Below, one piece after another: positions 47,469 to 56,827 of a DNA stretch of 64,000 nucleotides (the stretch's first letter is position 1; every line of letters starts with the position of its first letter). Source of the stretch: DUOA01 sp012839095 (lineage in GTDB: Bacteria > Bacillota > Clostridia > Caldicoprobacterales > DTU083); NCBI GenBank assembly GCA_050951505.1, contig JBMNJE010000011.1, forward strand, positions 372,001 to 436,000, written 5' to 3'. The position numbers and the translations under genes were made by a program. The notes beneath the pieces are model-generated. The model searched no databases and had not been told where the DNA came from. It was given only the letters and a program-made list of their open reading frames with translations.

Positions 47469-47519
47469 AATCCCCTGGTGATCCGGCAAGGCAATGCCGA
47501 ATCCCGGGGGTTGTTTTTA
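47469..47519 (+). terminator. Rho-independent terminator after the amidase gene
   Basis: Branched hairpin: outer AAATCCCC.../...GGGGGTT and inner CGGCA/TGCCG, followed by GTTTTT. Confidence 0.75.
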
Positions 47520-47618
47520 TTAATCATATAATTCTGCCGGTCTATGCTATGGAATAACAAAGCTTTGGAAAGTAAAGCCTAATACTGTAATGACATTATT
47601 GCAAAGAGGAGCATTAAA

Positions 47619-47822
47619 ATGAAAATAACCGCTGAATATGTGGAATCCATGGCAAGGCTGTCCTGCATCAGGTTAACGGAGGAAGAGAAGACCGCATTTG
47701 CCATGGAACTGGATATGATAATGAACTACTTGGACAATTTGAAGAATGCTGATACCAGAGGAGTGGAGCCAACCTCTTTTGTGGAAATAAATAAGATAAC
47801 TCTGCCGGATAAAGGTACATGA
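47619..47822 (+). CDS. gatC: GatC-like subunit, C-terminally short
   Basis: 67 aa against about 95 for usual GatC. Starts ITAEYVESMARLSCIRLTEE and has the family D-T-R-G-V-E-P-T block, but stops at TGA (47820-47822) just where the conserved R-E-D motif would follow. The frame remains open for 22 more codons to TAA at 47889. That segment ends S-Y-L-K-P-P-G-I-G-E, faintly like the normal GatC terminus, so the TGA may be a nonsense change. GatC stabilises GatA in tRNA-Glu/Asp-linked amidation. AAAGAGGAG precedes the ATG. Confidence 0.75.
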   Translation: MKITAEYVESMARLSCIRLTEEEKTAFAMELDMIMNYLDNLKNADTRGVEPTSFVEINKITLPDKGT

Positions 47823-47900
47823 TCAGCAGAAGCAAATGAATGCCTTTCTCTCTGCAGGTCATATCTTAAGCCGCCAGGAATCGGTGAATAAAGGAAGTGA

Positions 47901-49388
47901 ATGGATATGGAACTCTATAAACTGACAATACATGAAGCATCAGATCTGCTGCACAGGGGAGAAATATCTTCCAGGGAACTGACAAAATCGGTACTGGAGC
48001 GGATTGAAGCAACAGAAAGCAAGCTCCACTCCTTTATTTCCATACATCCTGAAGCTGCTTTGAAACAGGCAGATAAGGCTGACTGGCTCCGGGAAAACCC
48101 AAACTCTAAAGAACTGCATGTGCTTACAGGAATTCCTTTCGCATTAAAAGACAATATTTGTACCAGGGGAATCCGTACCACCTGTGCATCACGGCTTATG
48201 GAGCAGTTTAATCCTTCCATTGACGGAGCAGTGGTAAAAAAGCTGAAGAACGCTCATGCCGTTCTGATAGGAAAGCTGAATATGGACGAGTTTGCCATCG
48301 GCTCCTCAGGGGAGAGCTCGATTTTTCCTCATACCCGCAACCCATGGGCTGCAGACAGAGTACCCGGCGGCTCAAGCGGCGGCTCAGCTGCTTCTGTTGC
48401 AGCAGACCAGGTGTTGTTTTCACTGGGCTCCGATACAGGAGGCTCAATAAGGCAGCCGGCATCATTTTGCGGCATTACGGGTATGAAGCCAAGCTTTGGT
48501 GCAGTTTCAGGTTATGGCCTTATTCCTTTTGCCACCTCATTGGATCAACTGGGTCCTATGTGCAAGGATGTAACTGATTGCGCAATTGTTATGAATGTCA
48601 TAACAGGCTTTGATCCTATGGACAGAATGTCGGCAAAAATCAGTCATCCGGACTACACTTCTTATTTGAAGCAAGATGTATCCGGAATGCGAATAGGACT
48701 GCTGCGTGGATGGATGGAAGGTACTATTAGCGGCGATGTCCGAATGGCAATAGAAAAGGCTGCAAAATTGTACCAGGATATGGGCGCATGGATTGAGGAA
48801 ATAACACTGCCTCATATGGAATATGCAGTATCTGCCTATCTGTTGATTTCATCTGCTGAAGCTTCACATAACCTGACCGCAGGGAAAGGTATGCGCATGG
48901 GTTATAAGGAAGGTGAGATTTGCGAGTTGGATGAACTGGCTGTTGGCAGCGGCTTGCAAAGCCTCGGTGCGTCGGTCAAGAAGCGAATTCTATTGGGAAA
49001 TACAGGGCTTTGCAATGATAATTATGAGATATATTACAAAGAAGCTCTCAAACTCAGGACGCTTATCAAGGAGGATTTTGACCGGGTCTTTGAGAAATGT
49101 GATCTTATTTTAACTCCTACCAACCCGGATACTGCTTTTCTCTTCGGGGAAATGGAAATAAATGTTATTGAGATGTACAAATACGATGCTTATACGGTTC
49201 CTGTGAATCTGGCAGGATTACCTGCTGTTTCCATTCCCTGTGGATTCGATTCCAAAGGACTGCCCATAGGCATGCAGCTGATTGGCAGGCTTTATGGAGA
49301 GGGGGCTTTGCTGCAAGCCTCCTATGCCTTTGAGCAAAATACGGATCATCATATAAAGAGTCCTGTGCTAATTACCTCCACGGATTAG
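47901..49388 (+). CDS. gatA: GatA-like amidase subunit of Glu/Asp-tRNA amidotransferase
   Basis: 495 aa. The amidase-signature triad is intact: lysine in F-A-L-K-D-N, serine in P-G-G-S-S-G-G-S, and nucleophile serine in S-D-T-G-G-S-I-R. The glutamine-contacting Arg (K-K-R-I-L-L-G) and Asp (M-Y-K-Y-D-A-Y-T-V-P) equivalents are kept. The Y-x-G-x-R-Y-G loop and the L-G-T-x-x-L-S loop of typical GatA are altered. GatA releases ammonia from Gln or Asn for GatB. No gatB follows; the next gene is convergent. It may be a divergent paralogue rather than the working GatCAB enzyme. AAGGAAGTG precedes the ATG. Confidence 0.82.
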   Translation: MDMELYKLTIHEASDLLHRGEISSRELTKSVLERIEATESKLHSFISIHPEAALKQADKADWLRENPNSKELHVLTGIPFALKDNICTRGIRTTCASRLMEQFNPSIDGAVVKKLKNAHAVLIGKLNMDEFAIGSSGESSIFPHTRNPWAADRVPGGSSGGSAASVAADQVLFSLGSDTGGSIRQPASFCGITGMKPSFGAVSGYGLIPFATSLDQLGPMCKDVTDCAIVMNVITGFDPMDRMSAKISHPDYTSYLKQDVSGMRIGLLRGWMEGTISGDVRMAIEKAAKLYQDMGAWIEEITLPHMEYAVSAYLLISSAEASHNLTAGKGMRMGYKEGEICELDELAVGSGLQSLGASVKKRILLGNTGLCNDNYEIYYKEALKLRTLIKEDFDRVFEKCDLILTPTNPDTAFLFGEMEINVIEMYKYDAYTVPVNLAGLPAVSIPCGFDSKGLPIGMQLIGRLYGEGALLQASYAFEQNTDHHIKSPVLITSTD

Positions 49389-49390
49389 AT

Positions 49391-50698
49391 TCATTGACCC
49401 AAAAAGAAGTCAAATAATGCTTTCAGTGACCGGAGGGATGAAATATCCAGTTTGATTCCGGCAGCGGGACTGAAACGGCTTTCTTCATCCAATAAGGAAA
49501 GCAGGCTGGAACAGAGAAAAAATATATCACCTTGATTCACGATTCCTTTACGGTCCCAGTCCACTTCCAGGCGGGGATACATAAGACGCACCCTTTTTGG
49601 GAATACGGTTCGAACATACGGTTTGTCCTTTATTTGTGCCTTTCCTTCACGGTAAAGAAATATCCACCTTAGCAGTTTTCGGAACTCCTGATTATGATTT
49701 TGATTATAGGATTGAATCAGAAATTCTAAAAAGGAATCAATTATATTATTGATGACAGCTTTTTGATCAGACTGGTCAGCAGAATATCTGGCTATGTTAT
49801 TCAGGCATGTCAACAGGGCACCGGTATCAAAGGCTGTATAACTGATGCTTTTGCGTTTGAATGCAAATAAATCAAAAGCATCTACATAGGCAATCTGATA
49901 CAGATTGCTGAAGAACTCGAATATTTCTTCCAGCACATAATCCAGTTGAATTAAGGTATAGGACCGCAGCAAGGCATCAAGTATAAAAAATTGTTGTCCC
50001 ATGGATGCTGAACTGAAGCCATCGATGCCATAATGGAACAACCCGGAGCGGTTTTTTCGATTCAATACTTCAAGCACCAGAGATGTAAGAAAGCCGCTTC
50101 TTTGATGCACATTATTCTGTTTCTGCCATGCTGATATTGCCCGTATAATGCAAGCCAACTCCATTGTACTTAATCTAAGGGTATCAATTTCTGCTGAAAG
50201 ATTATCATATAAGCTTTGTAAACCCAGCTGATAATCGCCGGCATCATCAGGGGAAATTCCGGATTGAAGGAAATAAGCTCCGCCCTCCAATACAGAAGCC
50301 AGTTCTTCCCGGGTACAGGTGTATTCCTTCTGATACTCCAGGCAATACTGAAGCTGCAAAGCGGCAGTGGTCTTCCATTCCATATTAGAAAAAGGTTTTG
50401 CCAGGCAGGATTCCAACCTGTAATCAGGAAGGATGGCAGCCAGACGGGACAGGACCTGAATGCTGAAGCCTGTCGTTTTCAGACAGGGACGATCAGCTTT
50501 GGAAGTTTTTTTCATTCGGGTACCGGCTGCTTTCTCATACCATGCAGCTATGGGTTGTACGGACATGCTGCGCAGGGAAGCATCCTCCGAATGCTGCCAC
50601 TTTATCAATGGAAGTGCCGCTTCCGATAAATACAAGATAGACGTTGTCTGGATAATAACGAAATCCAGAACGGGGTTTCCTGTTATTGACAAACCCAT
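49391..50698 (-). CDS. Large helical protein of unknown function
   Basis: 435 aa. I recognise no family. It has no signal peptide or membrane helix and looks largely alpha-helical, with repeated Leu/Ile/Tyr-rich helices (LSTMELACIIRAISAW, IDSFLEFLIQSY). A G-L-F-H-Y-G-I-D-G-F-S-S segment at the middle hints at an (alpha/alpha) barrel as in six-hairpin carbohydrate enzymes; this is speculation. ATG at 50698 has GGAGGT 5 bases before it. Convergent with gatA (stop codons 3 bases apart) and divergent from yicC. No catalytic residues can be named. Confidence 0.75.
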   Translation of the reverse strand: MGLSITGNPVLDFVIIQTTSILYLSEAALPLIKWQHSEDASLRSMSVQPIAAWYEKAAGTRMKKTSKADRPCLKTTGFSIQVLSRLAAILPDYRLESCLAKPFSNMEWKTTAALQLQYCLEYQKEYTCTREELASVLEGGAYFLQSGISPDDAGDYQLGLQSLYDNLSAEIDTLRLSTMELACIIRAISAWQKQNNVHQRSGFLTSLVLEVLNRKNRSGLFHYGIDGFSSASMGQQFFILDALLRSYTLIQLDYVLEEIFEFFSNLYQIAYVDAFDLFAFKRKSISYTAFDTGALLTCLNNIARYSADQSDQKAVINNIIDSFLEFLIQSYNQNHNQEFRKLLRWIFLYREGKAQIKDKPYVRTVFPKRVRLMYPRLEVDWDRKGIVNQGDIFFLCSSLLSLLDEESRFSPAAGIKLDISSLRSLKALFDFFLGQ

Positions 50699-50853
50699 GA
50701 GATACCTCCAAACATAATTTTGCTTATACTATGGATATGCAGATAAGGGGCAATGTAGAAATGTTATTGAATTTTAGATGCATGGTATTACAGCCGGTGA
50801 ATCGGTATTTCCAAACACAGATTCTTCAGGAGGGCGGACTTTCTATGAAAAGC

Positions 50854-50883
50854 TTGCAAAGAATGCCGAAACTGGGCTATAAT
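50854..50883 (+). promoter_or_regulatory. Sigma-A-like promoter of yicC
   Basis: TTGCAA (50854-50859), 18-base spacer, TATAAT (50878-50883). It lies within the upstream extension of the yicC frame and so argues that coding starts downstream, at 50950. Confidence 0.65.
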
Positions 50884-50949
50884 ACAAGGAAGAATATTTT
50901 ATATTTACAGCCGGAAGCTACGGTATGTAAAGGAGAAAGGGCAGGGCTT

Positions 50950-51828
50950 ATGATCAGGAGCATGACGGGTTTTGGCCGGGGCAGGGCAGAAAATGACAAC
51001 AGGGAGATTACCATAGAATTGAAAACTGTCAATCACCGCTATCTGGATATAAGCCTGCGTATGCCGCGGGCCCTGTCTATTTTGGAAGATGATGCAAGGA
51101 GACATATCCAGCATAGACTTTCACGGGGACGAGTTGAGGTCCATGTCAGCTATAAAAGCAAAGCAAAGAACGGTATTGAAGTTACTCTCAACGAACCGGC
51201 AGCAGATGCATATTATTCCGCATTTTTGAATCTGACTGAAAGGTTCGGCCTGGAAGGCAAACCGGATCTGGCTGTTATGTCCGGTATGGACGATATATTT
51301 ATCATTACCGAGCCTGAGGAAGACGAAAATGAATTGAGGCGTCTGTTTTTTTCTGCTTTGGATGACGCTCTTCAAGTGGCATTGGATATGCGCTGCAAGG
51401 AAGGAAGCTTCCTGGCTGAGGATATCGGCGCGCGCTGTCGTGTCATTGGTGATATGCTAAGTAATGTAGAGCAGCGTTCTCCTCTTGTAGTGGATGAATA
51501 TCGTTACAAGCTGGAACAGAGACTGAAGGAACTTCTGAACAACACGGAGCTGGATGAAGTGCGGTTTCAGACAGAGGTAGCATATTTTGCCGAACGTTCA
51601 AATATCACAGAAGAGATTATACGACTGAAGAGTCATCTGGCACAGCTGCAGAAAACCCTGAGTACAGGTGGTTCTGTTGGCAGAAAGCTTGATTTCATCG
51701 TACAGGAGATGAACCGTGAAGTCAATACAATAGGCTCTAAATCATCGGATATAGAGATCACCAATCATGTAGTTAACATAAAAAGCGAAATAGAAAAAAT
51801 ACGCGAGCAGATTCAGAACATAGAATAG
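50950..51828 (+). CDS. yicC: YicC-family endoribonuclease/RNA adaptor
   Basis: 293 aa. Begins M-I-R-S-M-T-G-F-G-R-G, the family start; the C-terminal half carries the DUF1732 part ending N-H-V-V-N-I-K-S-E-I-E-K-I-R-E-Q. YicC proteins have been linked to RNA decay, and are known as stress-related in E. coli. The ATG at 50950 is used because a promoter lies at 50854 and the family start is there; the frame reaches back to 50731 without similarity. First of the yicC-remA-gmk-rpoZ genes, with 27 bases to remA. Confidence 0.93.
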   Translation: MIRSMTGFGRGRAENDNREITIELKTVNHRYLDISLRMPRALSILEDDARRHIQHRLSRGRVEVHVSYKSKAKNGIEVTLNEPAADAYYSAFLNLTERFGLEGKPDLAVMSGMDDIFIITEPEEDENELRRLFFSALDDALQVALDMRCKEGSFLAEDIGARCRVIGDMLSNVEQRSPLVVDEYRYKLEQRLKELLNNTELDEVRFQTEVAYFAERSNITEEIIRLKSHLAQLQKTLSTGGSVGRKLDFIVQEMNREVNTIGSKSSDIEITNHVVNIKSEIEKIREQIQNIE

Positions 51829-51855
51829 CAAGTCAAGAAAGCAGGGATATGAAAT

Positions 51856-52128
51856 ATGGGGATCAGATTAGTGAATATAGGATATGGCAATATTGTGTCC
51901 GCTAACCGTATGATTGCCATTGTCAGTCCGGAGTCCTCTCCCATCAAAAGAATCATCCAGAACGCGCGGGACAGGGGAATGCTGATAGATGCCACATACG
52001 GCCGCAGGACCCGTGCAGTTATTATCACCGACAGCGATCATGTGATCCTTTCTGCAGTTCAACCTGAAACCGTCGCTCATCGTCTTCACTCCAGGGACTC
52101 GTCGACATCAATGACGGATGAGGAATAG
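51856..52128 (+). CDS. remA: RemA/DUF370 family regulatory protein
   Basis: 90 aa. [11 protein letters not shown] near the N-terminus and [16 protein letters not shown] mid-protein are typical. RemA is a DNA-binding regulator (of matrix and osmoprotection genes in B. subtilis). Here it lies between yicC and gmk as usual in Firmicutes. A weak ribosome site GGGATATG precedes the ATG. Confidence 0.9.
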   Translation: MGIRLVNIGYGNIVSANRMIAIVSPESSPIKRIIQNARDRGMLIDATYGRRTRAVIITDSDHVILSAVQPETVAHRLHSRDSSTSMTDEE

Positions 52129-52168
52129 GTAATACACGACAGTAATCATACTTTGAAAGGACAGAACC

Positions 52169-52780
52169 ATGAGAAAAAAAGGATTGCTAATTGTGGTTTC
52201 AGGCCCTTCCGGGGCGGGTAAGGGAACTGTATGCAGGGAGTGGCTCAGTCGAAATCCAGAAACTGAATTATCAATATCAGTCACCACCAGGTCTCCCCGG
52301 CCGACGGAAGTGGAGGGGAAGAATTACTTTTTCAGAAGTCGTCAGGAATTCGAAAACATGATTGAGAGGAATGAGTTTCTGGAGTATGCAAAAGTGTACG
52401 ACAACTATTACGGCACCCCCCGCAGATATGTGCAGCAGAAGCTGATGGAAGGACGCGATGTAATACTGGAAATTGATATACAGGGGGCGCTTAAGGTAAA
52501 GGAACGCTTTGATGAAGGAGTTTTTATTTTTATTGTTCCACCAACCATGGAAGAACTAAGAAAGCGCATTGTTAAAAGGGGAACTGAGAATCCGGAAGTT
52601 ATTATTAAGCGGTTCAACTGCGCCTTTGAAGAGATAAATTTCATAAAGCGCTATAATTATGTGGTGGTAAATGACAAGGTAGAGGAAGCAGTAAGAAAAA
52701 TGGAAGCAATTGTGTTGGCAGAGAAATGCCGTGTGGATCGAAACAGCGAATTAATTATGAAACTGCAGGGAGGGATATAG
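52169..52780 (+). CDS. gmk: Guanylate kinase
   Basis: 203 aa. Phosphorylates GMP to GDP with ATP. P-loop G-P-S-G-A-G-K-G-T near residue 11; GMP-binding elements S-V-T-T-R-S-P-R-P-T-E-V-E-G-K and E-Y-A-K-V-Y-D-N-Y-Y-G-T; I-D-I-Q-G-A core. GAAAGGAC precedes the ATG. Followed 3 bases later by rpoZ. Confidence 0.97.
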   Translation: MRKKGLLIVVSGPSGAGKGTVCREWLSRNPETELSISVTTRSPRPTEVEGKNYFFRSRQEFENMIERNEFLEYAKVYDNYYGTPRRYVQQKLMEGRDVILEIDIQGALKVKERFDEGVFIFIVPPTMEELRKRIVKRGTENPEVIIKRFNCAFEEINFIKRYNYVVVNDKVEEAVRKMEAIVLAEKCRVDRNSELIMKLQGGI

Positions 52781-52783
52781 AAG

Positions 52784-52996
52784 ATGATTTACCCGACTTT
52801 GGATTCATTAATGACTAAAGTGGACAGCAGATACACTCTGGTAGTTGAAGTGGCCAAAAGGGCGAGGCAGCTGGTTTCCGGAGCAGCCCCCCTGGTTGAT
52901 GCGGAAAACGCCGCAGACAAGCCTGTATCAACTGCTGTCAGAGAGATAGAAGAAGGCTTAATAAGCTACAAGCGCACAAGAGACGGAATTAAGTAA
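52784..52996 (+). CDS. rpoZ: RNA polymerase omega subunit
   Basis: 70 aa. [10 protein letters not shown] and [16 protein letters not shown] are the omega core; the C-terminal helix is I-E-E-G-L-I-S-Y. Helps assemble the beta-prime subunit. Ribosome site GGGAGGG overlaps the gmk stop. A terminator follows. Confidence 0.95.
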   Translation: MIYPTLDSLMTKVDSRYTLVVEVAKRARQLVSGAAPLVDAENAADKPVSTAVREIEEGLISYKRTRDGIK

Positions 52997-53020
52997 AAAG
53001 GTACAAGGTACCTTTTTTTA
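52995..53020 (+). terminator. Rho-independent terminator after rpoZ
   Basis: AAGGTAC, loop AAG, GTACCTT then seven T. It separates rpoZ from priA, where coaBC commonly sits in other Firmicutes. Confidence 0.85.
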
Positions 53021-53099
53021 CTGCGACAGGGCAAGCTGCCAATCTGTACCGGTCGCAGGCAAATATGCTGATTCAGTAAAACTAAGGGGAGTGGAGTGT

Positions 53100-55349
53100 A
53101 TGCCGGCAAACAAATACGCAGGAGTAGTAGTTGACCAAGTTCACCCGTCGCTGGACAAATTATTTCATTATTCCATTCCCGAAAATCTGGCTGGACAGGT
53201 GCAGGTAGGAGTACGGGTTCAGGTGCCCTTTGGAAGGCGTCATGTTCAGGGCTATGTTTTGTCACTGGATGACGAGCCTGGTGTATCGGAAGAAAAAATA
53301 AAACCTATCAGAAAGGTGCTGGATCATGACCCTGCTCTTAACTCCTCTGTTGTGCCGCTTATTACCTGGATGAAGGCGGAATATAACTGCATGATGATTG
53401 AAGCAATACGATGCCTGATACCGCCGGGCATGCGGCTTAATCTAAGGGGAAAAACCCAGAAGACAGCAATTATATCGGATCCGGATCAGGTTGATGAATG
53501 GGTAAGGGCGGTAGAAGGCTACTCAGCAGGCATGGCTTCCATTTTGAGAATTCTGCAGCAATATGATTCAATGCCGGTACAGGAACTCATTGACCTTTCC
53601 GGCGCTTCCCGTTCCAGTATCCAGTCGCTTGAGAAACGGGGATATATAGTAATTGAAGAGGAGGATATTTATCGTGATCCATGGCCTGTCATACATGGAC
53701 CTACCAGACCTCCGGTCTTCAATCAGGAACAGGAAGCAGCCGCGAAAAAAATAGGAGAATGCATTCGTAAAGGCAGTGGAATCATACTCCTGCGCGGTGT
53801 GACAGGGAGCGGCAAAACTGAGGTTTATATGAAAGCTGCAGAGGATGCAATTGCACTTAACAAGCAGGTGATAGTGCTGGTGCCTGAAATTTCCCTTACG
53901 CCGCAGACTGTAAGCCGATTCAAAGGCCGGTTTGGGGATCAGGTGGCTATACTTCACAGTCGTTTGTCTCTGGGTGAGAGATATGATGAGTGGAGAAAAA
54001 TTCGAAGCAATGAGGTGCAAATTGTCGTTGGCGCCCGCTCTGCTGTATTTGCTCCTATGGAACGGCTGGGCCTCATCATTCTTGATGAAGCCCATGAGGA
54101 CAGCTACAAATCGGAATCACGTCCCCGCTATCATGCAAGGGACGTTGCAAAAAAACGATGTGAACTGGATGGCGCGGTTTTGGTGCTGGGCAGCGCTACA
54201 CCTGCCCTGGAAGACTATCATAGGGCCCTGCTGGGTGAATATCACCTGGTAGAGATGATAAACCGGGCGGATTACCAGGCTCTGCCTCCTGTAGAAATTA
54301 TTGACATGCGGCGTGAGCTGGAAATGGGAAACCGAAGCATGTTCAGCGATACATTGTATCAAGCCCTGAACGATACTCTCAGCAGAGGAGAACAGTCAAT
54401 AATTCTACTCAATCGAAGAGGGTATGCACGGTTTGTATCCTGCAGGAGCTGCGGTTACGTAATCAAGTGTCACAATTGTGATGTTTCCTTAACCTACCAT
54501 GCCAAAGGCCAGGCTTTGAAATGCCATTACTGCGGATATACCGAGATGTATCCGAAGGTCTGCCCGGAATGCGGCAGCAAATATATAAGACATTTCGGCA
54601 TGGGTACGCAAAAAGTGGAAGAGGAGTTGAAAAGTCTTTTTCCTGCTGCCCGGCTTTTGCGTATGGATGCGGATACAACCGGCAGAAAAGGAGCACATTA
54701 CAAAATTTTGGATGCTTTCGAAAGAGAGGAATATGATATCCTGCTCGGCACTCAAATGGTTGCCAAAGGACTGGATTTTCCCAAGGTCACGCTGGTAGGA
54801 GTGCTGGCAGCGGATGCAGCTTTAAACCTGCCGGATTATCGCAGCTGTGAGAAAACCTTCCAGTTGATTACTCAGGTGGCGGGTCGTGCAGGGCGGGGAG
54901 ACAGGCCAGGACGGGTAGTGGTTCAATCCTATCAGCCGGAGCATTATGCCATTCAATTTGCTGCCCGCCATGATTATACCGGATTCTTCAACAGGGAAAT
55001 TCAAATCCGGCATCAATTTAACTATCCGCCTTATTCTCATATCATCCGTGTACTGATTTCAGGAGAGCGGGAGAAGGAATTGATACAGTTTGCGAAAAAT
55101 ATGGTAAAATGGTTAAAGAAGCGTATTGAGAATACGGATCTGCTGAAGAAAGGCTTGCTGGACCTGGGGGCCTACCAGGCACCTATCGGTCGGATTAAAA
55201 ACAAGTACCGCTGGCAGGTTCTAATACGGATTCGGGCAGATTGGAAGTTCAGGGATGCCTATCACAGGCTCACAGATGAGCTGGACGGGGAGTTTTATAA
55301 CGACTCTCTCACTGTTGCCCTGGATTTCAATCCACTCAGTTTATTATAG
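53100..55349 (+). CDS. priA: Primosomal helicase PriA
   Basis: 749 aa. Restarts stalled replication forks by binding them and loading DnaB. N-terminal 3'-DNA-binding domain, Walker A G-V-T-G-S-G-K-T near residue 235, DEAH box L-D-E-A-H-E-D, and a zinc region with at least seven cysteines (C-R-S-C-G, C-H-N-C-D, C-H-Y-C-G, C-P-E-C-G). ATG at 53100 is 8 bases after GGGGAG; a GTG at 53091 lies inside that site. Followed directly by def. Confidence 0.97.
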   Translation: MPANKYAGVVVDQVHPSLDKLFHYSIPENLAGQVQVGVRVQVPFGRRHVQGYVLSLDDEPGVSEEKIKPIRKVLDHDPALNSSVVPLITWMKAEYNCMMIEAIRCLIPPGMRLNLRGKTQKTAIISDPDQVDEWVRAVEGYSAGMASILRILQQYDSMPVQELIDLSGASRSSIQSLEKRGYIVIEEEDIYRDPWPVIHGPTRPPVFNQEQEAAAKKIGECIRKGSGIILLRGVTGSGKTEVYMKAAEDAIALNKQVIVLVPEISLTPQTVSRFKGRFGDQVAILHSRLSLGERYDEWRKIRSNEVQIVVGARSAVFAPMERLGLIILDEAHEDSYKSESRPRYHARDVAKKRCELDGAVLVLGSATPALEDYHRALLGEYHLVEMINRADYQALPPVEIIDMRRELEMGNRSMFSDTLYQALNDTLSRGEQSIILLNRRGYARFVSCRSCGYVIKCHNCDVSLTYHAKGQALKCHYCGYTEMYPKVCPECGSKYIRHFGMGTQKVEEELKSLFPAARLLRMDADTTGRKGAHYKILDAFEREEYDILLGTQMVAKGLDFPKVTLVGVLAADAALNLPDYRSCEKTFQLITQVAGRAGRGDRPGRVVVQSYQPEHYAIQFAARHDYTGFFNREIQIRHQFNYPPYSHIIRVLISGEREKELIQFAKNMVKWLKKRIENTDLLKKGLLDLGAYQAPIGRIKNKYRWQVLIRIRADWKFRDAYHRLTDELDGEFYNDSLTVALDFNPLSLL

Positions 55350-55362
55350 AAAGAGTGATTAT

Positions 55363-55827
55363 ATGGCTATAAGAAAGATTAAGCACTATCAGAAGGATGA
55401 GATCCTTCGTAAGAAGGCTAAGAAAGTAGAAAAAATTGATGACAGGGTACAAACACTCATTGATGACATGATCGATACCATGTACCATGCTGAAGGCGTG
55501 GGTCTGGCAGCTCCCCAGGTAGGTGTTTTAAAGCGCATCGTGGTTGTGGACACAGGCGAAGACGAAGGACTGCTGGCCTTGATCAACCCTGAGTTCATTG
55601 AGCAATCCGGCGAGGAAACTGAATATGAAGGCTGCCTGAGCATACCCGATGTCAGAATGAAAGTAAACCGCCCTGCCCATGTAGTGGTAAAGGCTTTGGA
55701 CAGACAGGGCAGGGAAATAGAAGTAAGAGGCTCGGGGCTGCTGGCAAGAGCCTTATGCCATGAACTGGATCACCTGGACGGCATTCTTTTTATCGACAAG
55801 GCCCTTCCGGAACTGCCGGAAGAATAA
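55363..55827 (+). CDS. def: Peptide deformylase
   Basis: 154 aa. Removes the formyl group from nascent proteins with Fe2+. Motifs [17 protein letters not shown] and C-H-E-L-D-H-L-D-G give the metal ligands (one Cys, two His) and the glutamate. The frame reaches to 55255 inside priA, but the family start M-A-I-R-K-I at 55363 is right; AAAGAGTG is a weak site. In translation-start order with fmt. Confidence 0.97.
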   Translation: MAIRKIKHYQKDEILRKKAKKVEKIDDRVQTLIDDMIDTMYHAEGVGLAAPQVGVLKRIVVVDTGEDEGLLALINPEFIEQSGEETEYEGCLSIPDVRMKVNRPAHVVVKALDRQGREIEVRGSGLLARALCHELDHLDGILFIDKALPELPEE

Positions 55828-55850
55828 GCTTTTGTTTGGAGGATTATTAA

Positions 55851-56798
55851 TTGCTTAGGATTATTTTTATGGGAACCCCTGATTTCGCTCTGCCTGCACT
55901 GGAGGCGATAAGAAAGAGCGATCATGAGCTCATAGCCGTTATCACACAGCCGGATCGGCCGAAAGGCAGAGGAAAGCTTCTTACGCCGCCTCCGGTAAAG
56001 GTATGGGCTGAAAAAAATCAGATTCCGGTTTATCAGCCGCTGCGGGTGCGGGGCAACCAGATATTTATGGAGCAAATAAGGAGTCTGGCACCCGATCTTA
56101 TTGTTACAGCTGCATATGGGCAGATTCTGCCAGGTGAGTTTCTGGACATTCCGCCTTTAGGCTGCATCAATATACATGCATCTATGCTGCCTGAATACCG
56201 CGGTGCTTCTCCTATACAACAGGTCCTGCTTGACGGCAGGGACAGGACGGGGATAAGCGTAATATATATGGATATCGGTATGGACACCGGAGATATAATA
56301 TACGCGAAAGAGCTTGCCATCAATCCGGATGAGAATGCGGGTCAGCTCCATGATCGACTGGCCCATCTGGCAGGAACCATGATTTCTGAAGTTTTGGATA
56401 TGTTTGAGAAGGGCAGGCCGGAGGGTATACCTCAGAATTCTGAAAAGGCTACCTATTGCAGCAAGATAGAAAAAACCATGGGGGAAATCCAGTGGAGTAA
56501 ATCAGCTGCTGAGATTAATAATCATATCAGAGCCTTAACCCCCTGGCCGGGTGCTTTTACCTTTGTTAACGGTAAGCGCCTCAAGGTATGGAAGGCCTCT
56601 GTCAGGGAATACTCAACTAATGAAAAGCATGATCCTGGAACAGTGTTGTGTGCTGACCGGACAAATGGGCTGATAGTCGCCTGCGGCCGGGGGATATTGA
56701 GGATAAAGGAACTGCAGGTGCCTGGCGGAAGGCCCATGTCCGATCTGGAATACCTGAGAGGTAACCCGGTTGCGGTTGGCATCCGCCTGGGACATTAG
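55851..56798 (+). CDS. fmt: Methionyl-tRNA formyltransferase
   Basis: 315 aa, TTG start after TTGGAGGA. Formylates initiator Met-tRNA from 10-formyl-THF. N-terminal formyltransferase core M-G-T-P-D-F-A-L-P, the H-A-S-M-L-P-E-Y-R-G motif and G-M-D-T-G-D-I; C-terminal anticodon-side domain from about 205. Partner of def two genes away: the two enzymes add and remove formyl. Confidence 0.97.
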   Translation: MLRIIFMGTPDFALPALEAIRKSDHELIAVITQPDRPKGRGKLLTPPPVKVWAEKNQIPVYQPLRVRGNQIFMEQIRSLAPDLIVTAAYGQILPGEFLDIPPLGCINIHASMLPEYRGASPIQQVLLDGRDRTGISVIYMDIGMDTGDIIYAKELAINPDENAGQLHDRLAHLAGTMISEVLDMFEKGRPEGIPQNSEKATYCSKIEKTMGEIQWSKSAAEINNHIRALTPWPGAFTFVNGKRLKVWKASVREYSTNEKHDPGTVLCADRTNGLIVACGRGILRIKELQVPGGRPMSDLEYLRGNPVAVGIRLGH

Positions 56799-56827
56799 AC
56801 GAAAGGTGAATCAGGCAGGCGGATAAT

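Noticed and set aside
50731..50949. 73-codon N-terminal extension of yicC
   Set aside because: A promoter (50854-50883) lies inside it and YicC proteins begin at M-I-R-S-M-T-G-F-G, which is at 50950.
55255..55362. N-terminal extension of peptide deformylase
   Set aside because: It overlaps the end of priA in another frame and has no similarity; the family start is at 55363.
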